A stretch of DNA of 64,000 nt from Enoplosus armatus (GCF_043641665.1 NC_092186.1:27065501-27129500); one strand, 5' to 3'; counted from the first letter of the stretch, positions 19,434 to 33,805 are shown. The notes: generated by a model not told the origin, from the sequence alone. Program-made: numbers and translations.

Positions 19434-19989
19434 AGCGGGTTGGGCCCCCATCATGTCGAAGTGTCCTTGAGCAAGACACTGAACCCTGAGCTCACGGCAC
19501 CTTGCATGGCAGCCAAGGTCGCCATTGGTGTGTGAATGTATGAGTGAATGAGTGAATGAGACTTAGCTGTAAAGTGCTTTGGGAACCGTGAAGGTTGAAA
19601 AGCGCTATATAAGTGAGATCATTTACATTTGATTTACATTTGTAACCCACATTAGTTTCACCAGCGTAATACGTATAATATGAGTTCATTTGAGTTAAAA
19701 CGTCACTGTGTAATTACTACACTACACTCAGAACTGTTAACAAAGTTTTATGAAGGAAATAACACTAAGAGTTTAAGTGTTAATCAGAATTTACTCTTAT
19801 TAATTAACTCTTCATGAGTGTTAAACCTACTTTACACTAACTGTTATTGAGAAATTACTCCCAACAGTGTTGATTTTTAATTGACATAATGTACTTGTGT
19901 ATTTACTATCTATAAGTGTTATTAGTCAACAGCTTGTTGCTTTTCAATGGACTTTTTAATAAAATGTACTCTTCACTAGAACTAATATT

Positions 19990-21060
19990 TTAGTATTTCG
20001 CAATTTTGTATTCATCAGAGACGTCCATGGTGGGATCCTCCTCCTCAGCATCAGAAGGTGTCTCATCCTCAGAGTCGTCCAACGCCTCGGACGACAGAGA
20101 GGAAGGTGGTTCAAGGGCGGTGTGACCCACGTGCGTGGTGGATTTGGCTGGCTGGTCCGGGTGACGCCGATGGAACTCCCTGATGAGCCGGGGGTCCAGG
20201 ATGCGCCGTGCCGGAACCCAGGACCTCTCCTCAGGGCTGTATCCCTCCCAGTCGACCAGGTACTGGAGACCCCTCCCGCGGTGGGTTGGGTGGAATCCGT
20301 AGGCACACTGGAAGGGGGAAAGTCCAGTGGTGCAACTGGTCAAAGTGTTATGGGCGTACTCTACCCACAGTAGCTGCTGGGACCAGGACGAGGGGTGTTT
20401 GGAAACCATGCAGTGCAGAGTTGTCTCCATCTCCTGGTTCTTGCGCTCGGTCTGGCCGTTGGACGGGGGGTGGAACCCGGATGATAGGCTGACGGTGGCC
20501 CCAACTTGCGTGAAGAACTCCCTCCAAAACACAGAGGCACAGAGCACAGAGCCCTCCAAAAACCCTCCAAAAACTGACGGGACAGGGCATCGGGCTTCAC
20601 ATTGCAGGACCCGGGTCGGTAGGACAGGGAGAAGTTGAACCTTGTGAGAAAAAGCGACCATCGGGCTTGGCGGGAGTTGAGCCTCTTGGCTGACTGGATG
20701 TACTCAAGGTTCTTATGGTCAGTCCACACCAGAAAAGGCAGCTTGGTCCCCTCGAGCCAGTGGCGCCATTCGTCAATGGCCAGAAAGGAAACGGATGAAG
20801 CGTGGTTTTTTTTTTTCGGCCTTGGTCCGGGAGAAGATCAGGATGTCGTCCAGGTAGACAAAGACATGCTTGTTTAGCATGTCTCTGAGCACGTCATTGA
20901 CCAGAGCCTGGAAGACAGCCGGGGCGTTGGTGAGGCCGAAGGGCATTACCAGGTCCTCATAATGACCAGTAGGGGTGTTGAACGCCGTCTTCCACTTATC
21001 ACCTTCCCGGATGCGGACCAAGTGGTATGCGTTGCGCAGGTCCAACTTTGAGAAGATGGT
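19990..21060 (-). mobile_element. Second gypsy relic, minus strand (copy 3)
   Basis: Integrase-chromodomain frame 20661-19990 (CAYG); RT fragment frame 21045-20773. Confidence 0.84.
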
Positions 21061-22772
21061 GATTATGTATATATTATATACTTATACTTATAATCACTTT
21101 CAGTTTAAAAGATGAAACAAAAAAACACATTGTTCTTAACCATTTCTCTCAACACTGAAAAATGTGTGTTTAAAGTGCATTTCAGAGGATACACACATCC
21201 GAGGATAATTCCGGCCATTTTCAACCTAGAACAAATTTTGACATCATCTGGAATCTACCAATCGAATCTAACCAAAATCTTATCAAATGGACCACTGAGT
21301 GATGTGAGAGTGTGCCTGCTTTCATGTGTGTTAGTGTTGACATTAACAGTTGGCCAAGTTATGATTTTTGTTTTTCAAGACATTACGTATGTGGGTGCTT
21401 TAGAAGATCTGATCTGTTGCCTCAATACATTGTACTGCTGCTGGAAAAACACCAGACAACTCAGTAAAATGGATGTAAAATGTTGTATTCCTAACTATGT
21501 GTTTCACTTCCAAATTGGGGTGGAGTTAGATTTACTTCTATTCCAACAGGTGTTCAAATTAGATTTTTAAAAGGGGAGATTCACCTATTTTCAACCTCAT
21601 CTTAATCTATCTGCAATTAGGGATATAGTGTTAAAAAACACCTGCAGTTGTTGCCGATGTTCTATGTCTCTGGAGTACTGTATATGTCGCAGGTGGGAGA
21701 AGAACAACAGATTGTGCTGCGGTGCAGTGCCCCTGAGACACAGGATTATAGTGTGAAAAATGCCTGCAGTTATTCTTCATGTTCTCTAATACACATAGAT
21801 TGAGATAAGATTGAAAATCTGCAAATCTCTCCCTTAAGAAGAGTGACATCTTTCATGGTATGGTGCCAGATGATAGTTATGATCAACAACGACAATTGTC
21901 CCTTTTTATCCATCATCCTCTTTATTCATCCTCTTGGCTCCCGCCATTCCTAAATTCTTCTGGTCTGCTCCAATCCTGACTGTTATCTGTATTATTGATT
22001 TGTCACACTGAACTTAGTGGTAACACACACTGGTTACACAATGCTCTCGACTTTTTGCTAGGGCAGTGACTGGTGACTATTTAGACAGTCTAGGCACACT
22101 TCCAATTACCATCAGGCTAGGTAAAGAGGTTTTCATACACACTGTTCAAGTGGTCAGAAACATTACACAACCTGTGATTGTAGGTCAGGACTTTCTACTC
22201 ACACGATGCTGTTTTGGATTTGAGGGAAGGTACCTTAAAAGTAGGGAATCATACTACCGTCTCTCTCCTCTGTGCTACTGAGACTGCTCCCCTGAGCAGC
22301 AATGCTGTCATCTTAAAGTGAGTCAAAGTAATGCACTTTTTTGTGCCCCCTCAAGTAAAATGGTGGATCATACTGAGAAGTTCACTACATCCAGCATCTA
22401 CAGTTAGCAGTAGTTAACAATTATTTTAGCAACAAGTAAAGCCATCTGTCCATCAAGAAACTACCTACTACCTACCTACTTTCCTTCACAACAGAAAAAG
22501 GACTTTCTGTGAGACATACTGAACAACCTGAGTAGCAGTAAAGAGTAATCCTGAGCAGAACAGCTGAATAACTCAGACAGGCCGAGCGGGTGAATGAGGG
22601 AGTCCCTTTACTTCATGGGCATGCTTTTTTTAATTTTTTCTTCTTCTTCATGGGCCACTGCTGTACCCTGAGTAGATGACCATCTGTTCTGTCTTATGTA
22701 ATACATACACAGAAGTAGACCGGAAAAGTGAACCGAGTGTTCTGAGCTTTTGGCTCACAGGGTTTACTTTTA

Positions 22773-23361
22773 TGTCATGTCTCGTCATTTACATTAAGTT
22801 ACCGTTTTTGTCTTGTTTAGTTATGTTGTCTTGTCATTTCCTGTTTTATTTTGTAGTAACTGTGTTCCCTCTCGTTTCAGACCACTTGTCTTCCTGCCCT
22901 CGTGTTTCCCGCCTTTGTGATTGTCAGCCCCGCCCTGATTGTTTCCACCTGTGTTTCACTCACCTCTTGTTTAAATAGTCTGCGTCTCCCTTTGTCGTGT
23001 GCCAGTTCGTCTTGTCCTTCATGTCATGTTTAGCAGGTCTAAGTCCGCATCTTGTTACTCAGTGAGTTCCTGTGTGAGTTTGATTCAGTGTTCTTGTTAA
23101 TTTTTTCTGTCTAGATTTTCCCTGTTTTAGTCCTCCCCTCGTAGGAGTGATTTTCTGTTGATTACTTTGTTAGTTTAAGCTCCTTTGTTTTCTCGTATTT
23201 TTGTATTAGCGTTTTCCTCCGTTTTTAGGAGTGATTTTGATTTATTACTTTGTAGAGATTTCTTGCTTGGTCAAGCTTATTTTGTTATCAATAAAGACTT
23301 TTGTTGTACTTTGTTTGAGTCGAGCGTTTGGGTTCATTTTTTGCCTTGCCCAGTCGTGACA
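22773..23361 (+). mobile_element. Gypsy LTR (copy 3/4 junction)
   Basis: 589 bp with the TGTCA/TGACA ends; type-C allele (C) at u464. Confidence 0.82.
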
Positions 23362-23378
23362 GAACGAACTGGCCAATC

Positions 23379-24125
23379 ATGAACCCAGCCGACTCTAGTC
23401 AGCTTAAAGAACAGGTTCTAGCATCAACTAGCATCAGACAGCATGAGGAGCAGGTGGCTGCCATAAGTCGTGGTGTTACTGATCTGTCCACGTGTCAGGA
23501 GGATTTTAAGATTTCAGTTATCACGCAGGTTAATTGCTTAGCTCAGCAGATGCAGGATATGCTCACTCACCTGCGAGAAGCTCCTCATAGTTCGAGCCCG
23601 ACCACATCTACCGAACGCTTGAGTGTTTCTGCTCCTGTTTTGCCGGTCATCTCTGCCATGCCTCCCCATCTTGCTGCACCTGAAAGATTCACGGGTGAGT
23701 CTGTTCTGTGCAGGCCCTTCCTGGTCCAGTGCAACCTGCACTTCGAGATGAATCCCACTGCCTTCCCCACACCATGTTCTCGGGTCGCCTTCATCACGTC
23801 GCATCTCACCGGACAAGCGGCGGCTTGGGCCACCTCCGAGTGGGCTCGGGATTCCCCAGTGTGCAACTCGCCGGAGCTGTTCATAGACTCTCTAAAGAAG
23901 ATCTTTGACCACACCACACGGGAGGCAGCCCGAGTCCTGAAGAGGTTAGTACAAGGCAACCGACCTGTGTCAGACTACGCAGTTGAGTTCCGCACCATAA
24001 CCGCAAGCAGCGATTGGAACGATCCAGCGTTATTTGACGCTTTTATTGAAGGACTGTCTGATCCCATTCAAGACCATCTAGCCCCTCAAGATCTACCCCA
24101 GGATCTGGACTGGAAGAAAGCCTGA
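23379..24125 (+). pseudogene. gag: Truncated gypsy gag (copy 4)
   Basis: 248 codons, same protein as copy 1. Protease remnant at 24125-24277. Confidence 0.83.
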
Positions 24126-24785
24126 TGGCTTGGGATCTTGCTAAAGAACTAAGATTAAGATCAGAGCTATTACCTTGCCCTCTTAAGGCAAGCGCACTTG
24201 ATGGCAACACCTTATTTCATGTCACACATAGGACCGAACCTTTTGACTCTGATTCCTTAGTTTTAGGTTTCCCGTGACTGTGCAGACACAATCCCCATGT
24301 TGATTGGAACACTGGCTCCATCTTGAGATGGAGGGAAAGCTGTAAACTTAGCTGTCTGCAGCCTGAGAGGAGGGTGACACTGGGTCGGTGCTCTGGAGAG
24401 AGTGTTGGTCTTCCCCTCCAGGGCCTGCTCAGGCTTCCGACCTATCCAATGTTCCTGCCTGTTACCATGACCTCGCCTAGCAGAGCTAGCAAAGCTAAGG
24501 CGACGTCTCTTCCTCCTCACCGTTCTATGCCTGTCCCATTGACCTCATTCCAGGTACTACCTTACCCAGGGGGCGTCTCTATTCCATCTCGGGACCAGAG
24601 AGGAAGGCTATGGAGGATTACATTGAGACCTCTCTGAATTATATTGACTATGCTCCTCTTAATTACCATAAAGAACCGGTACCCTCTCCCTCTTATGTCC
24701 TCAGTGTTTGAGCAGTTACAGTCGGCCAAGATCTTCATTAAGCTCGACCTCCGAAACGCCTACCACCTTGTCCGCATCAGAGAAG

Positions 24786-26159
24786 GGGGATGAGTGGAAG
24801 ACGGGATTCAACACACCTACTGGGCACTATGAATACATGGTTATGCCTTTTGGGTTAACAAATGCTCCGGCAGTGTTTCAAAACCTGGTGAATGATGTTT
24901 TGAGAGATTCTCTGGACCATTTTGTTTATGTTTATCTGGATGACATTTTGGTCTACTCGCCGGATGAGGAGACTCACATTACTCATGTTCGTCAGGTATT
25001 GTCACGATTGTTGGAGCACAGGCTGTATGTCAAGGCCGAGAAGTGCGATTTTCATGCTGAGTCAGAGTCGTTCCTGGGCTTCATCATAGCCCCTGGATTG
25101 ATACAGATGGATCCGGCTAAAGTAAAAGCTGTGGCAGAGTGGCCAGTTCCGGATAGCCGCAAAAAGGTTCAGCAATTCTTAGGATTTGCTAACTTTTACC
25201 GTCGGTTCATCCGGAACTTTAGCGCTATTGCAGCGCCTCTGCATACCTTAACCTCTCCTCAGTCTCCTTTTCAGTGGACCGCCCAGGCTCAGGAGGCATT
25301 CCACCGGCTTAAGACCTTGTTCACCACAGCTCCTATCCTGTCTGTACCAGACCCCACCCGGCAGTTTGTGGTGGAGGTGGACGCCTCCAATGAAGGAGTC
25401 GGGGCGGTTCTCTCCCAGAGAGCAGAGGAGGATGGTAAGATGCATCCATGTGCATTCTTATCCTGGAAGCTGACCAAGGCGGAGCGGAACTATGATGTGG
25501 GTAATCGTGAGCTGCTGGTGGTCAAAGTGGCGCTGGAGGAATGGCGTCATTTGCTGGAGGGGGCCCAGCAGCCGTTCATTGTTTGGACGGATCATAAAAA
25601 TCTCCAGTATATCCGCAGTGCCAAGAGACTCAATTCTAGGCAAGCTCGCTGGTCACTGTTCTTTAACCGTTTCAACTTTGCTCTTTCTTACAGGTCCCAG
25701 AACGTTAAACCGGATGCCCTCTCCCGGCTGTACGATCCTGAGCCTGTTGCCAAGGAACCAGAATCCATCCTGCCACTTAACCGTGTGGTTGGGGAGGTTT
25801 CCTGGCGCAGAGTATCCGAGGTAGACCAAGACAATGGTGTGAATCCGCCCCTGGGCGATTTTCCTCCCAACCGCTTGTTTGTGGCGGTGGATATGCATTC
25901 CCAGGTGGTTCATTGGGCTCACACCTCGCTGCTTACCTGTCATCCTGGCGTTAAGCGGACGGTCTTCTTCATTCGCCAACGTTTCTGGTGGCCGGTGATG
26001 GAAAGGGTCATCAGGGAGTATGTGGAATCGTGCCCGTGTGTGTGCTCGGAGCAAGTCTTCCTCCAAGGTGCGGGCAGGTCTTCTCCAGCCGCTTCCCGTT
26101 CCCAGCCGTCCCTGGGCCGATATATCGGTGGACTTTGTAACAGGACTCCCTCCGTCTGA
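24786..26159 (+). pseudogene. pol: RT-RNase H relic (copy 4)
   Basis: Protein as copy 3, with a silent C to T at 25550 (His codon in EEWRHLLEG). Confidence 0.88.
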
Positions 26160-26180
26160 AGGTAACAAAGGTTTTCCAAA

Positions 26181-27062
26181 ATGACTCATTTCATTGCCTT
26201 GCCCAAGCTGCCGTCTGCTAAGGAGACGGCAGAAGTTATGTGTCACCATGTCTTTCGTGTTCATGGATTTCCCAGGGACATTGTCTTGGACCGTGGTCCC
26301 CAGTTCATGTCGAGGTTTTGGAAGGAATTCTGCGACCTCATCGGGGTCACTGTCAGCCTCTCTTCTGGATATCACCCGGAGTCTAATGGTCAGATGGAGC
26401 GGCTGAACCAAGTCCTGGAGACCTGCCTGCGCTGCCTGGTGTCCCAAAACCCCACCTCCTGGAGTAAACATCTCACCTGGGTCGAGTACGCCCACAATTC
26501 TCTTCCCATGGCGGCCACTGGCATCTCTTCTTTCCACTGTGTCTACGGCTACCAACCACCAGTCTTCGCGGAGACCGCAAAGGAGGTGGTGGTCCCGGTG
26601 GCCCTTGCCCTGGTCCGCAGATGTCACCGTGTGTGGGAATCCACCCGCAGGATCCTGTTACGCAGCTGTGACTGGATGAAGAAGGCAGCAGATCGCCGTA
26701 GGAGACCGGCTCCCGAGTACCAGCCGGGTCAGAGGGTCTGGCTCTCCACCCGCGATCTACCCCTCCACATCACGTCCAGGAAGCTGGGGCCCCGGTTCGT
26801 GGGTCCATTCCCCATCACCAAGGTCATCAACCCTGCTTCGGTGCGTCTCCACCTTCCATGTGGGCAGGGTGAAGCCCGTCAGGGACAGTCCTATGGTTCT
26901 TGCAGCCAAACCCCCTCCACCCCCCCGGATGGTCGAGGGCGGTCCTGTCTACACCGTCAAAAAGCTCCTGGTGGTCCACAACAGAGGCAGAGGCAAGCAA
27001 TTCCTGGTGGACTGGGAGGGTTACGTAGTTCGCACTGTCGCACGGGAGGTAAAGCTGGTTAG
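26181..27062 (+). pseudogene. pol: Integrase core relic (copy 4)
   Basis: Ser36 to Leu, next to catalytic Asp37; chromodomain frame at 26860-27099. Confidence 0.86.
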
Positions 27063-27618
27063 AGCGGGTTGGGCCCCCATCATGTCGAAGTGTCCTTGAG
27101 CAAGACACTGAACCCTGAGCTCACGGCACCTTGCATGGCAGCCAAGGTCGCCATTGGTGTGTGAATGTATGAGTGAATGAGTGAATGAGACTTAGCTGTA
27201 AAGTGCTTTGGGAACCGTGAAGGTTGAAAAGCGCTATATAAGTGAGATCATTTACATTTGATTTACATTTGTAACCCACATTAGTTTCACCAGCGTAATA
27301 CGTATAATATGAGTTCATTTGAGTTAAAACGTCACTGTGTAATTACTACACTACACTCAGAACTGTTAACAAAGTTTTATGAAGGAAATAACACTAAGAG
27401 TTTAAGTGTTAATCAGAATTTACTCTTATTAATTAACTCTTCATGAGTGTTAAACCTACTTTACACTAACTGTTATTGAGAAATTACTCCCAACAGTGTT
27501 GATTTTTAATTGACATAATGTACTTGTGTATTTACTATCTATAAGTGTTATTAGTCAACAGCTTGTTGCTTTTCAATGGACTTTTTAATAAAATGTACTC
27601 TTCACTAGAACTAATATT

Positions 27619-28689
27619 TTAGTATTTCGCAATTTTGTATTCATCAGAGACGTCCATGGTGGGATCCTCCTCCTCAGCATCAGAAGGTGTCTCATCCTCA
27701 GAGTCGTCCAACGCCTCGGACGACAGAGAGGAAGGTGGTTCAAGGGCGGTGTGACCCACGTGCGTGGTGGATTTGGCTGGCTGGTCCGGGTGACGCCGAT
27801 GGAACTCCCTGATGAGCCGGGGGTCCAGGATGCGCCGTGCCGGAACCCAGGACCTCTCCTCAGGGCTGTATCCCTCCCAGTCGACCAGGTACTGGAGACC
27901 CCTCCCGCGGTGGGTTGGGTGGAATCCGTAGGCACACTGGAAGGGGGAAAGTCCAGTGGTGCAACTGGTCAAAGTGTTATGGGCGTACTCTACCCACAGT
28001 AGCTGCTGGGACCAGGACGAGGGGTGTTTGGAAACCATGCAGTGCAGAGTTGTCTCCATCTCCTGGTTCTTGCGCTCGGTCTGGCCGTTGGACGGGGGGT
28101 GGAACCCGGATGATAGGCTGACGGTGGCCCCAACTTGCGTGAAGAACTCCCTCCAAAACACAGAGGCACAGAGCACAGAGCCCTCCAAAAACCCTCCAAA
28201 AACTGACGGGACAGGGCATCGGGCTTCACATTGCAGGACCCGGGTCGGTAGGACAGGGAGAAGTTGAACCTTGTGAGAAAAAGCGACCATCGGGCTTGGC
28301 GGGAGTTGAGCCTCTTGGCTGACTGGATGTACTCAAGGTTCTTATGGTCAGTCCACACCAGAAAAGGCAGCTTGGTCCCCTCGAGCCAGTGGCGCCATTC
28401 GTCAATGGCCAGAAAGGAAACGGATGAAGCGTGGTTTTTTTTTTTCGGCCTTGGTCCGGGAGAAGATCAGGATGTCGTCCAGGTAGACAAAGACATGCTT
28501 GTTTAGCATGTCTCTGAGCACGTCATTGACCAGAGCCTGGAAGACAGCCGGGGCGTTGGTGAGGCCGAAGGGCATTACCAGGTCCTCATAATGACCAGTA
28601 GGGGTGTTGAACGCCGTCTTCCACTTATCACCTTCCCGGATGCGGACCAAGTGGTATGCGTTGCGCAGGTCCAACTTTGAGAAGATGGT
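27619..28689 (-). mobile_element. Second gypsy relic, minus strand (copy 4)
   Basis: Integrase-chromodomain frame 28290-27619 (CAYG); RT fragment frame 28674-28402. Confidence 0.84.
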
Positions 28690-30401
28690 GATTATGTATA
28701 TATTATATACTTATACTTATAATCACTTTCAGTTTAAAAGATGAAACAAAAAAACACATTGTTCTTAACCATTTCTCTCAACACTGAAAAATGTGTGTTT
28801 AAAGTGCATTTCAGAGGATACACACATCCGAGGATAATTCCGGCCATTTTCAACGTAGAACAAATTTTGACATCATCTGGAATCTACCAATCGAATCTAA
28901 CCAAAATCTTATCAAATGGACCACTGAGTGATGTGAGAGTGTGCCTGCTTTCATGTGTGTTAGTGTTGACATTAACAGTTGGCCAAGTTATGATTTTTGT
29001 TTTTCAAGACATTACGTATGTGGGTGCTTTAGAAGATCTGATCTGTTGCCTCAATACATTGTACTGCTGCTGGAAAAACACCAGACAACTCAGTAAAATG
29101 GATGTAAAATGTTGTATTCCTAACTATGTGTTTCACTTCCAAATTGGGGTGGAGTTAGATTTACTTCTATTCCAACAGGTGTTCAAATTAGATTTTTAAA
29201 AGGGGAGATTCACCTATTTTCAACCTCATCTTAATCTATCTGCAATTAGGGATATAGTGTTAAAAAACACCTGCAGTTGTTGCCGATGTTCTATGTCTCT
29301 GGAGTACTGTATATGTCGCAGGTGGGAGAAGAACAACAGATTGTGCTGCGGTGCAGTGCCCCTGAGACACAGGATTATAGTGTGAAAAATGCCTGCAGTT
29401 ATTCTTCATGTTCTCTAATACACATAGATTGAGATAAGATTGAAAATCTGCAAATCTCTCCCTTAAGAAGAGTGACATCTTTCATGGTATGGTGCCAGAT
29501 GATAGTTATGATCAACAACGACAATTGTCCCTTTTTATCCATCATCCTCTTTATTCATCCTCTTGGCTCCCGCCATTCCTAAATTCTTCTGGTCTGCTCC
29601 AATCCTGACTGTTATCTGTATTATTGATTTGTCACACTGAACTTAGTGGTAACACACACTGGTTACACAATGCTCTCGACTTTTTGCTAGGGCAGTGACT
29701 GGTGACTATTTAGACAGTCTAGGCACACTTCCAATTACCATCAGGCTAGGTAAAGAGGTTTTCATACACACTGTTCAAGTGGTCAGAAACATTACACAAC
29801 CTGTGATTGTAGGTCAGGACTTTCTACTCACACAATGCTGTTTTGGATTTGAGGGAAGGTACCTTAAAAGTAGGGAATCATACTACCGTCTCTCTCCTCT
29901 GTGCTACTGAGACTGCTCCCCTGAGCAGCAATGCTGTCATCTTAAAGTGAGTCAAAGTAATGCACTTTTTTGTGCCCCCTCAAGTAAAATGGTGGATCAT
30001 ACTGAGAAGTTCACTACATCCAGCATCTACAGTTAGCAGTAGTTAACAATTATTTTAGCAACAAGTAAAGCCATCTGTCCATCAAGAAACTACCTACTAC
30101 CTACCTACTTTCCTTCACAACAGAAAAAGGACTTTCTGTGAGACATACTGAACAACCTGAGTAGCAGTAAAGAGTAATCCTGAGCAGAACAGCTGAATAA
30201 CTCAGACAGGCCGAGCGGGTGAATGAGGGAGTCCCTTTACTTCATGGGCATGCTTTTTTTAATTTTTTCTTCTTCTTCATGGGCCACTGCTGTACCCTGA
30301 GTAGATGACCATCTGTTCTGTCTTATGTAATACATACACAGAAGTAGACCGGAAAAGTGAACCGAGTGTTCTGAGCTTTTGGCTCACAGGGTTTACTTTT
30401 A

Positions 30402-30990
30402 TGTCATGTCTCGTCATTTACATTAAGTTACCGTTTTTGTCTTGTTTAGTTATGTTGTCTTGTCATTTCCTGTTTTATTTTGTAGTAACTGTGTTCCCTC
30501 TCGTTTCAGACCACTTGTCTTCCTGCCCTCGTGTTTCCCGCCTTTGTGATTGTCAGCCCCGCCCTGATTGTTTCCACCTGTGTTTCACTCACCTCTTGTT
30601 TAAATAGTCTGCGTCTCCCTTTGTCGTGTGCCAGTTCGTCTTGTCCTTCATGTCATGTTTAGCAGGTCTAAGTCCGCATCTTGTTACTCAGTGAGTTCCT
30701 GTGTGAGTTTGATTCAGTGTTCTTGTTAATTTTTTCTGTCTAGATTTTCCCTGTTTTAGTCCTCCCCTCGTAGGAGTGATTTTCTGTTGATTACTTTGTT
30801 AGTTTAAGCTCCTTTGTTTTCTCGTATTTTTGTATTAGCGTTTTCCTCCGTTTTTAGGAGTGATTTTGATTTATTACTTTGTAGAGATTTCTTGCTTGGT
30901 CAAGCTTATTTTGTTATCAATAAAGACTTTTGTTGTACTTTGTTTGAGTCGAGCGTTTGGGTTCATTTTTTGCCTTGCCTAGTCGTGACA
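30402..30990 (+). mobile_element. Gypsy LTR (copy 4/5 junction)
   Basis: 589 bp. It carries T at u464 (30980), shared only with copy 1. Confidence 0.82.
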
Positions 30991-31007
30991 GAACGAACTG
31001 GCCAATC

Positions 31008-31754
31008 ATGAACCCAGCCGACTCTAGTCAGCTTAAAGAACAGGTTCTAGCATCAACTAGCATCAGACAGCATGAGGAGCAGGTGGCTGCCATAAGTCGT
31101 GGTGTTACTGATCTGTCCACGTGTCAGGAGGATTTTAAGATTTCAGTTATCACGCAGGTTAATTGCTTAGCTCAGCAGATGCAGGATATGCTCACTCACC
31201 TGCGAGAAGCTCCTCATAGTTCGAGCCCGACCACATCTACCGAACGCTTGAGTGTTTCTGCTCCTGTTTTGCCGGTCATCTCTGCCATGCCTCCCCATCT
31301 TGCTGCACCTGAAAGATTCACGGGTGAGTCTGTTCTGTGCAGGCCCTTCCTGGTCCAGTGCAACCTGCACTTCGAGATGAATCCCACTGCCTTCCCCACA
31401 CCATGTTCTCGGGTCGCCTTCATCACGTCGCATCTCACCGGACAAGCGGCGGCTTGGGCCACCTCTGAGTGGGCTCGGGATTCCCCAGTGTGCAACTCGC
31501 CGGAGCTGTTCATAGACTCTCTAAAGAAGATCTTTGACCACACCACACGGGAGGCAGCCCGAGTCCTGAAGAGGTTAGTACAAGGCAACCGACCTGTGTC
31601 AGACTACGCAGTTGAGTTCCGCACCATAACCGCAAGCAGCGATTGGAACGATCCAGCGTTATTTGACGCTTTTATTGAAGGACTGTCTGATCCCATTCAA
31701 GACCATCTAGCCCCTCAAGATCTACCCCAGGATCTGGACTGGAAGAAAGCCTGA
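31008..31754 (+). pseudogene. gag: Truncated gypsy gag (copy 5)
   Basis: 248 codons; one silent change at 31466 (Ser153). Protease remnant at 31754-31906. Confidence 0.83.
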
Positions 31755-32414
31755 TGGCTTGGGATCTTGCTAAAGAACTAAGATTAAGATCAGAGCTATT
31801 ACCTTGCCCTCTTAAGGCAAGCGCACTTGATGGCAACACCTTATTTCATGTCACACATAGGACCGAACCTTTTGACTCTGATTCCTTAGTTTTAGGTTTC
31901 CCGTGACTGTGCAGACACAATCCCCATGTTGATTGGAACACTGGCTCCATCTTGAGATGGAGGGAAAGCTGTAAACTTAGCTGTCTGCAGCCTGAGAGGA
32001 GGGTGACACTGGGTCGGTGCTCTGGAGAGAGTGTTGGTCTTCCCCTCCAGGGCCTGCTCAGGCTTCCGACCTATCCAATGTTCCTGCCTGTTACCATGAC
32101 CTCGCCTAGCAGAGCTAGCAAAGCTAAGGCGACGTCTCTTCCTCCTCACCGTTCTATGCCTGTCCCATTGACCTCATTCCAGGTACTACCTTACCCAGGG
32201 GGCGTCTCTATTCCATCTCGGGACCAGAGAGGAAGGCTATGGAGGATTACATTGAGACCTCTCTGAATTATATTGACTATGCTCCTCTTAATTACCATAA
32301 AGAACCGGTACCCTCTCCCTCTTATGTCCTCAGTGTTTGAGCAGTTACAGTCGGCCAAGATCTTCATTAAGCTCGACCTCCGAAACGCCTACCACCTTGT
32401 CCGCATCAGAGAAG

Positions 32415-33449
32415 GGGGATGAGTGGAAGACGGGATTCAACACACCTACTGGGCACTATGAATACATGGTTATGCCTTTTGGGTTAACAAATGCTCCGGC
32501 AGTGTTTCAAAACCTGGTGAATGATGTTTTGAGAGATTCTCTGGACCATTTTGTTTATGTTTATCTGGATGACATTTTGGTCTACTCGCCGGATGAGGAG
32601 ACTCACATTACTCATGTTCGTCAGGTATTGTCACGATTGTTGGAGCACAGGCTGTATGTCAAGGCCGAGAAGTGCGATTTTCATGCTGAGTCAGAGTCGT
32701 TCCTGGGCTTCATCATAGCCCCTGGATTGATACAGATGGATCCGGCTAAAGTAAAAGCTGTGGCAGAGTGGCCAGTTCCGGATAGCCGCAAAAAGGTTCA
32801 GCAATTCTTAGGATTTGCTAACTTTTACCGTCGGTTCATCCGGAACTTTAGCGCTATTGCAGCGCCTCTGCATACCTTAACCTCTCCTCAGTCTCCTTTT
32901 CAGTGGACCGCCCAGGCTCAGGAGGCATTCCACCGGCTTAAGACCTTGTTCACCACAGCTCCTATCCTGTCTGTACCAGACCCCACCCGGCAGTTTGTGG
33001 TGGAGGTGGACGCCTCCAATGAAGGAGTCGGGGCGGTTCTCTCCCAGAGAGCAGAGGAGGATGGTAAGATGCATCCATGTGCATTCTTATCCTGGAAGCT
33101 GACCAAGGCGGAGCGGAACTATGATGTGGGTAATCGTGAGCTGCTGGTGGTCAAAGTGGCGCTGGAGGAATGGCGTCACTTGCTGGAGGGGGCCCAGCAG
33201 CCGTTCATTGTTTGGACGGATCATAAAAATCTCCAGTATATCCGCAGTGCCAAGAGACTCAATTCTAGGCAAGCTCGCTGGTCACTGTTCTTTAACCGTT
33301 TCAACTTTACTCTTACAGGTCCCAGAACGTTAAACCGGATGCCCTCTCCCGGCTGTACGATCCTGAGCCTGTTGCCAAGGAACCAGAATCCATCCTGCCA
33401 CTTAACCGTGTGGTTGGGGAGGTTTCCTGGCGCAGAGTATCCGAGGTAG
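32415..33449 (+). pseudogene. pol: RT-RNase H relic with extra frameshift (copy 5)
   Basis: The frame is as copy 1 (Thr325 retained) up to FNFTL. A 4-bp deletion near 33313 then throws RNase H out of frame, ending it at 370 codons instead of 483. The lost part (PDALSR and the integrase zinc finger) resumes in another frame and runs to 33784. Confidence 0.88.
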
Positions 33450-33805
33450 ACCAAGACAATGGTGTGAATCCGCCCCTGGGCGATTTTCCTCCCAACCGCT
33501 TGTTTGTGGCGGTGGATATGCATTCCCAGGTGGTTCATTGGGCTCACACCTCGCTGCTTACCTGTCATCCTGGCGTTAAGCGGACGGTCTTCTTCATTCG
33601 CCAACGTTTCTGGTGGCCGGTGATGGAAAGGGTCATCAGGGAGTATGTGGAATCGTGCCCGTGTGTGTGCTCGGAGCAAGTCTTCCTCCAAGGTGCGGGC
33701 AGGTCTTCTCCAGCCGCTTCCCGTTCCCAGCCGTCCCTGGGCCGATATATCGGTGGACTTTGTAACAGGACTCCCTCCGTCTGAAGGTAACAAAGGTTTT
33801 CCAAA

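Larger units (their letters stand above)
15259..22887 (+). repeat. Macrosatellite unit, copy 3 (type C)
   Basis: Full-length unit with type-C alleles: C at u464, T at u822, GT at u2252-2253, G at u2793 and G at u5045. The only private change noticed is T to C at 15654, inside the LTR. Confidence 0.97.
22888..30516 (+). repeat. Macrosatellite unit, copy 4 (type C, with private changes)
   Basis: Full-length type-C unit. Private substitutions noticed are at 25550 (synonymous in RNase H), 26287 (integrase Ser36 to Leu, beside catalytic Asp37), 28855 (Leu39 to Val in the 152-codon frame) and 29834 (Arg47 to Gln in the protease fragment). Confidence 0.97.
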
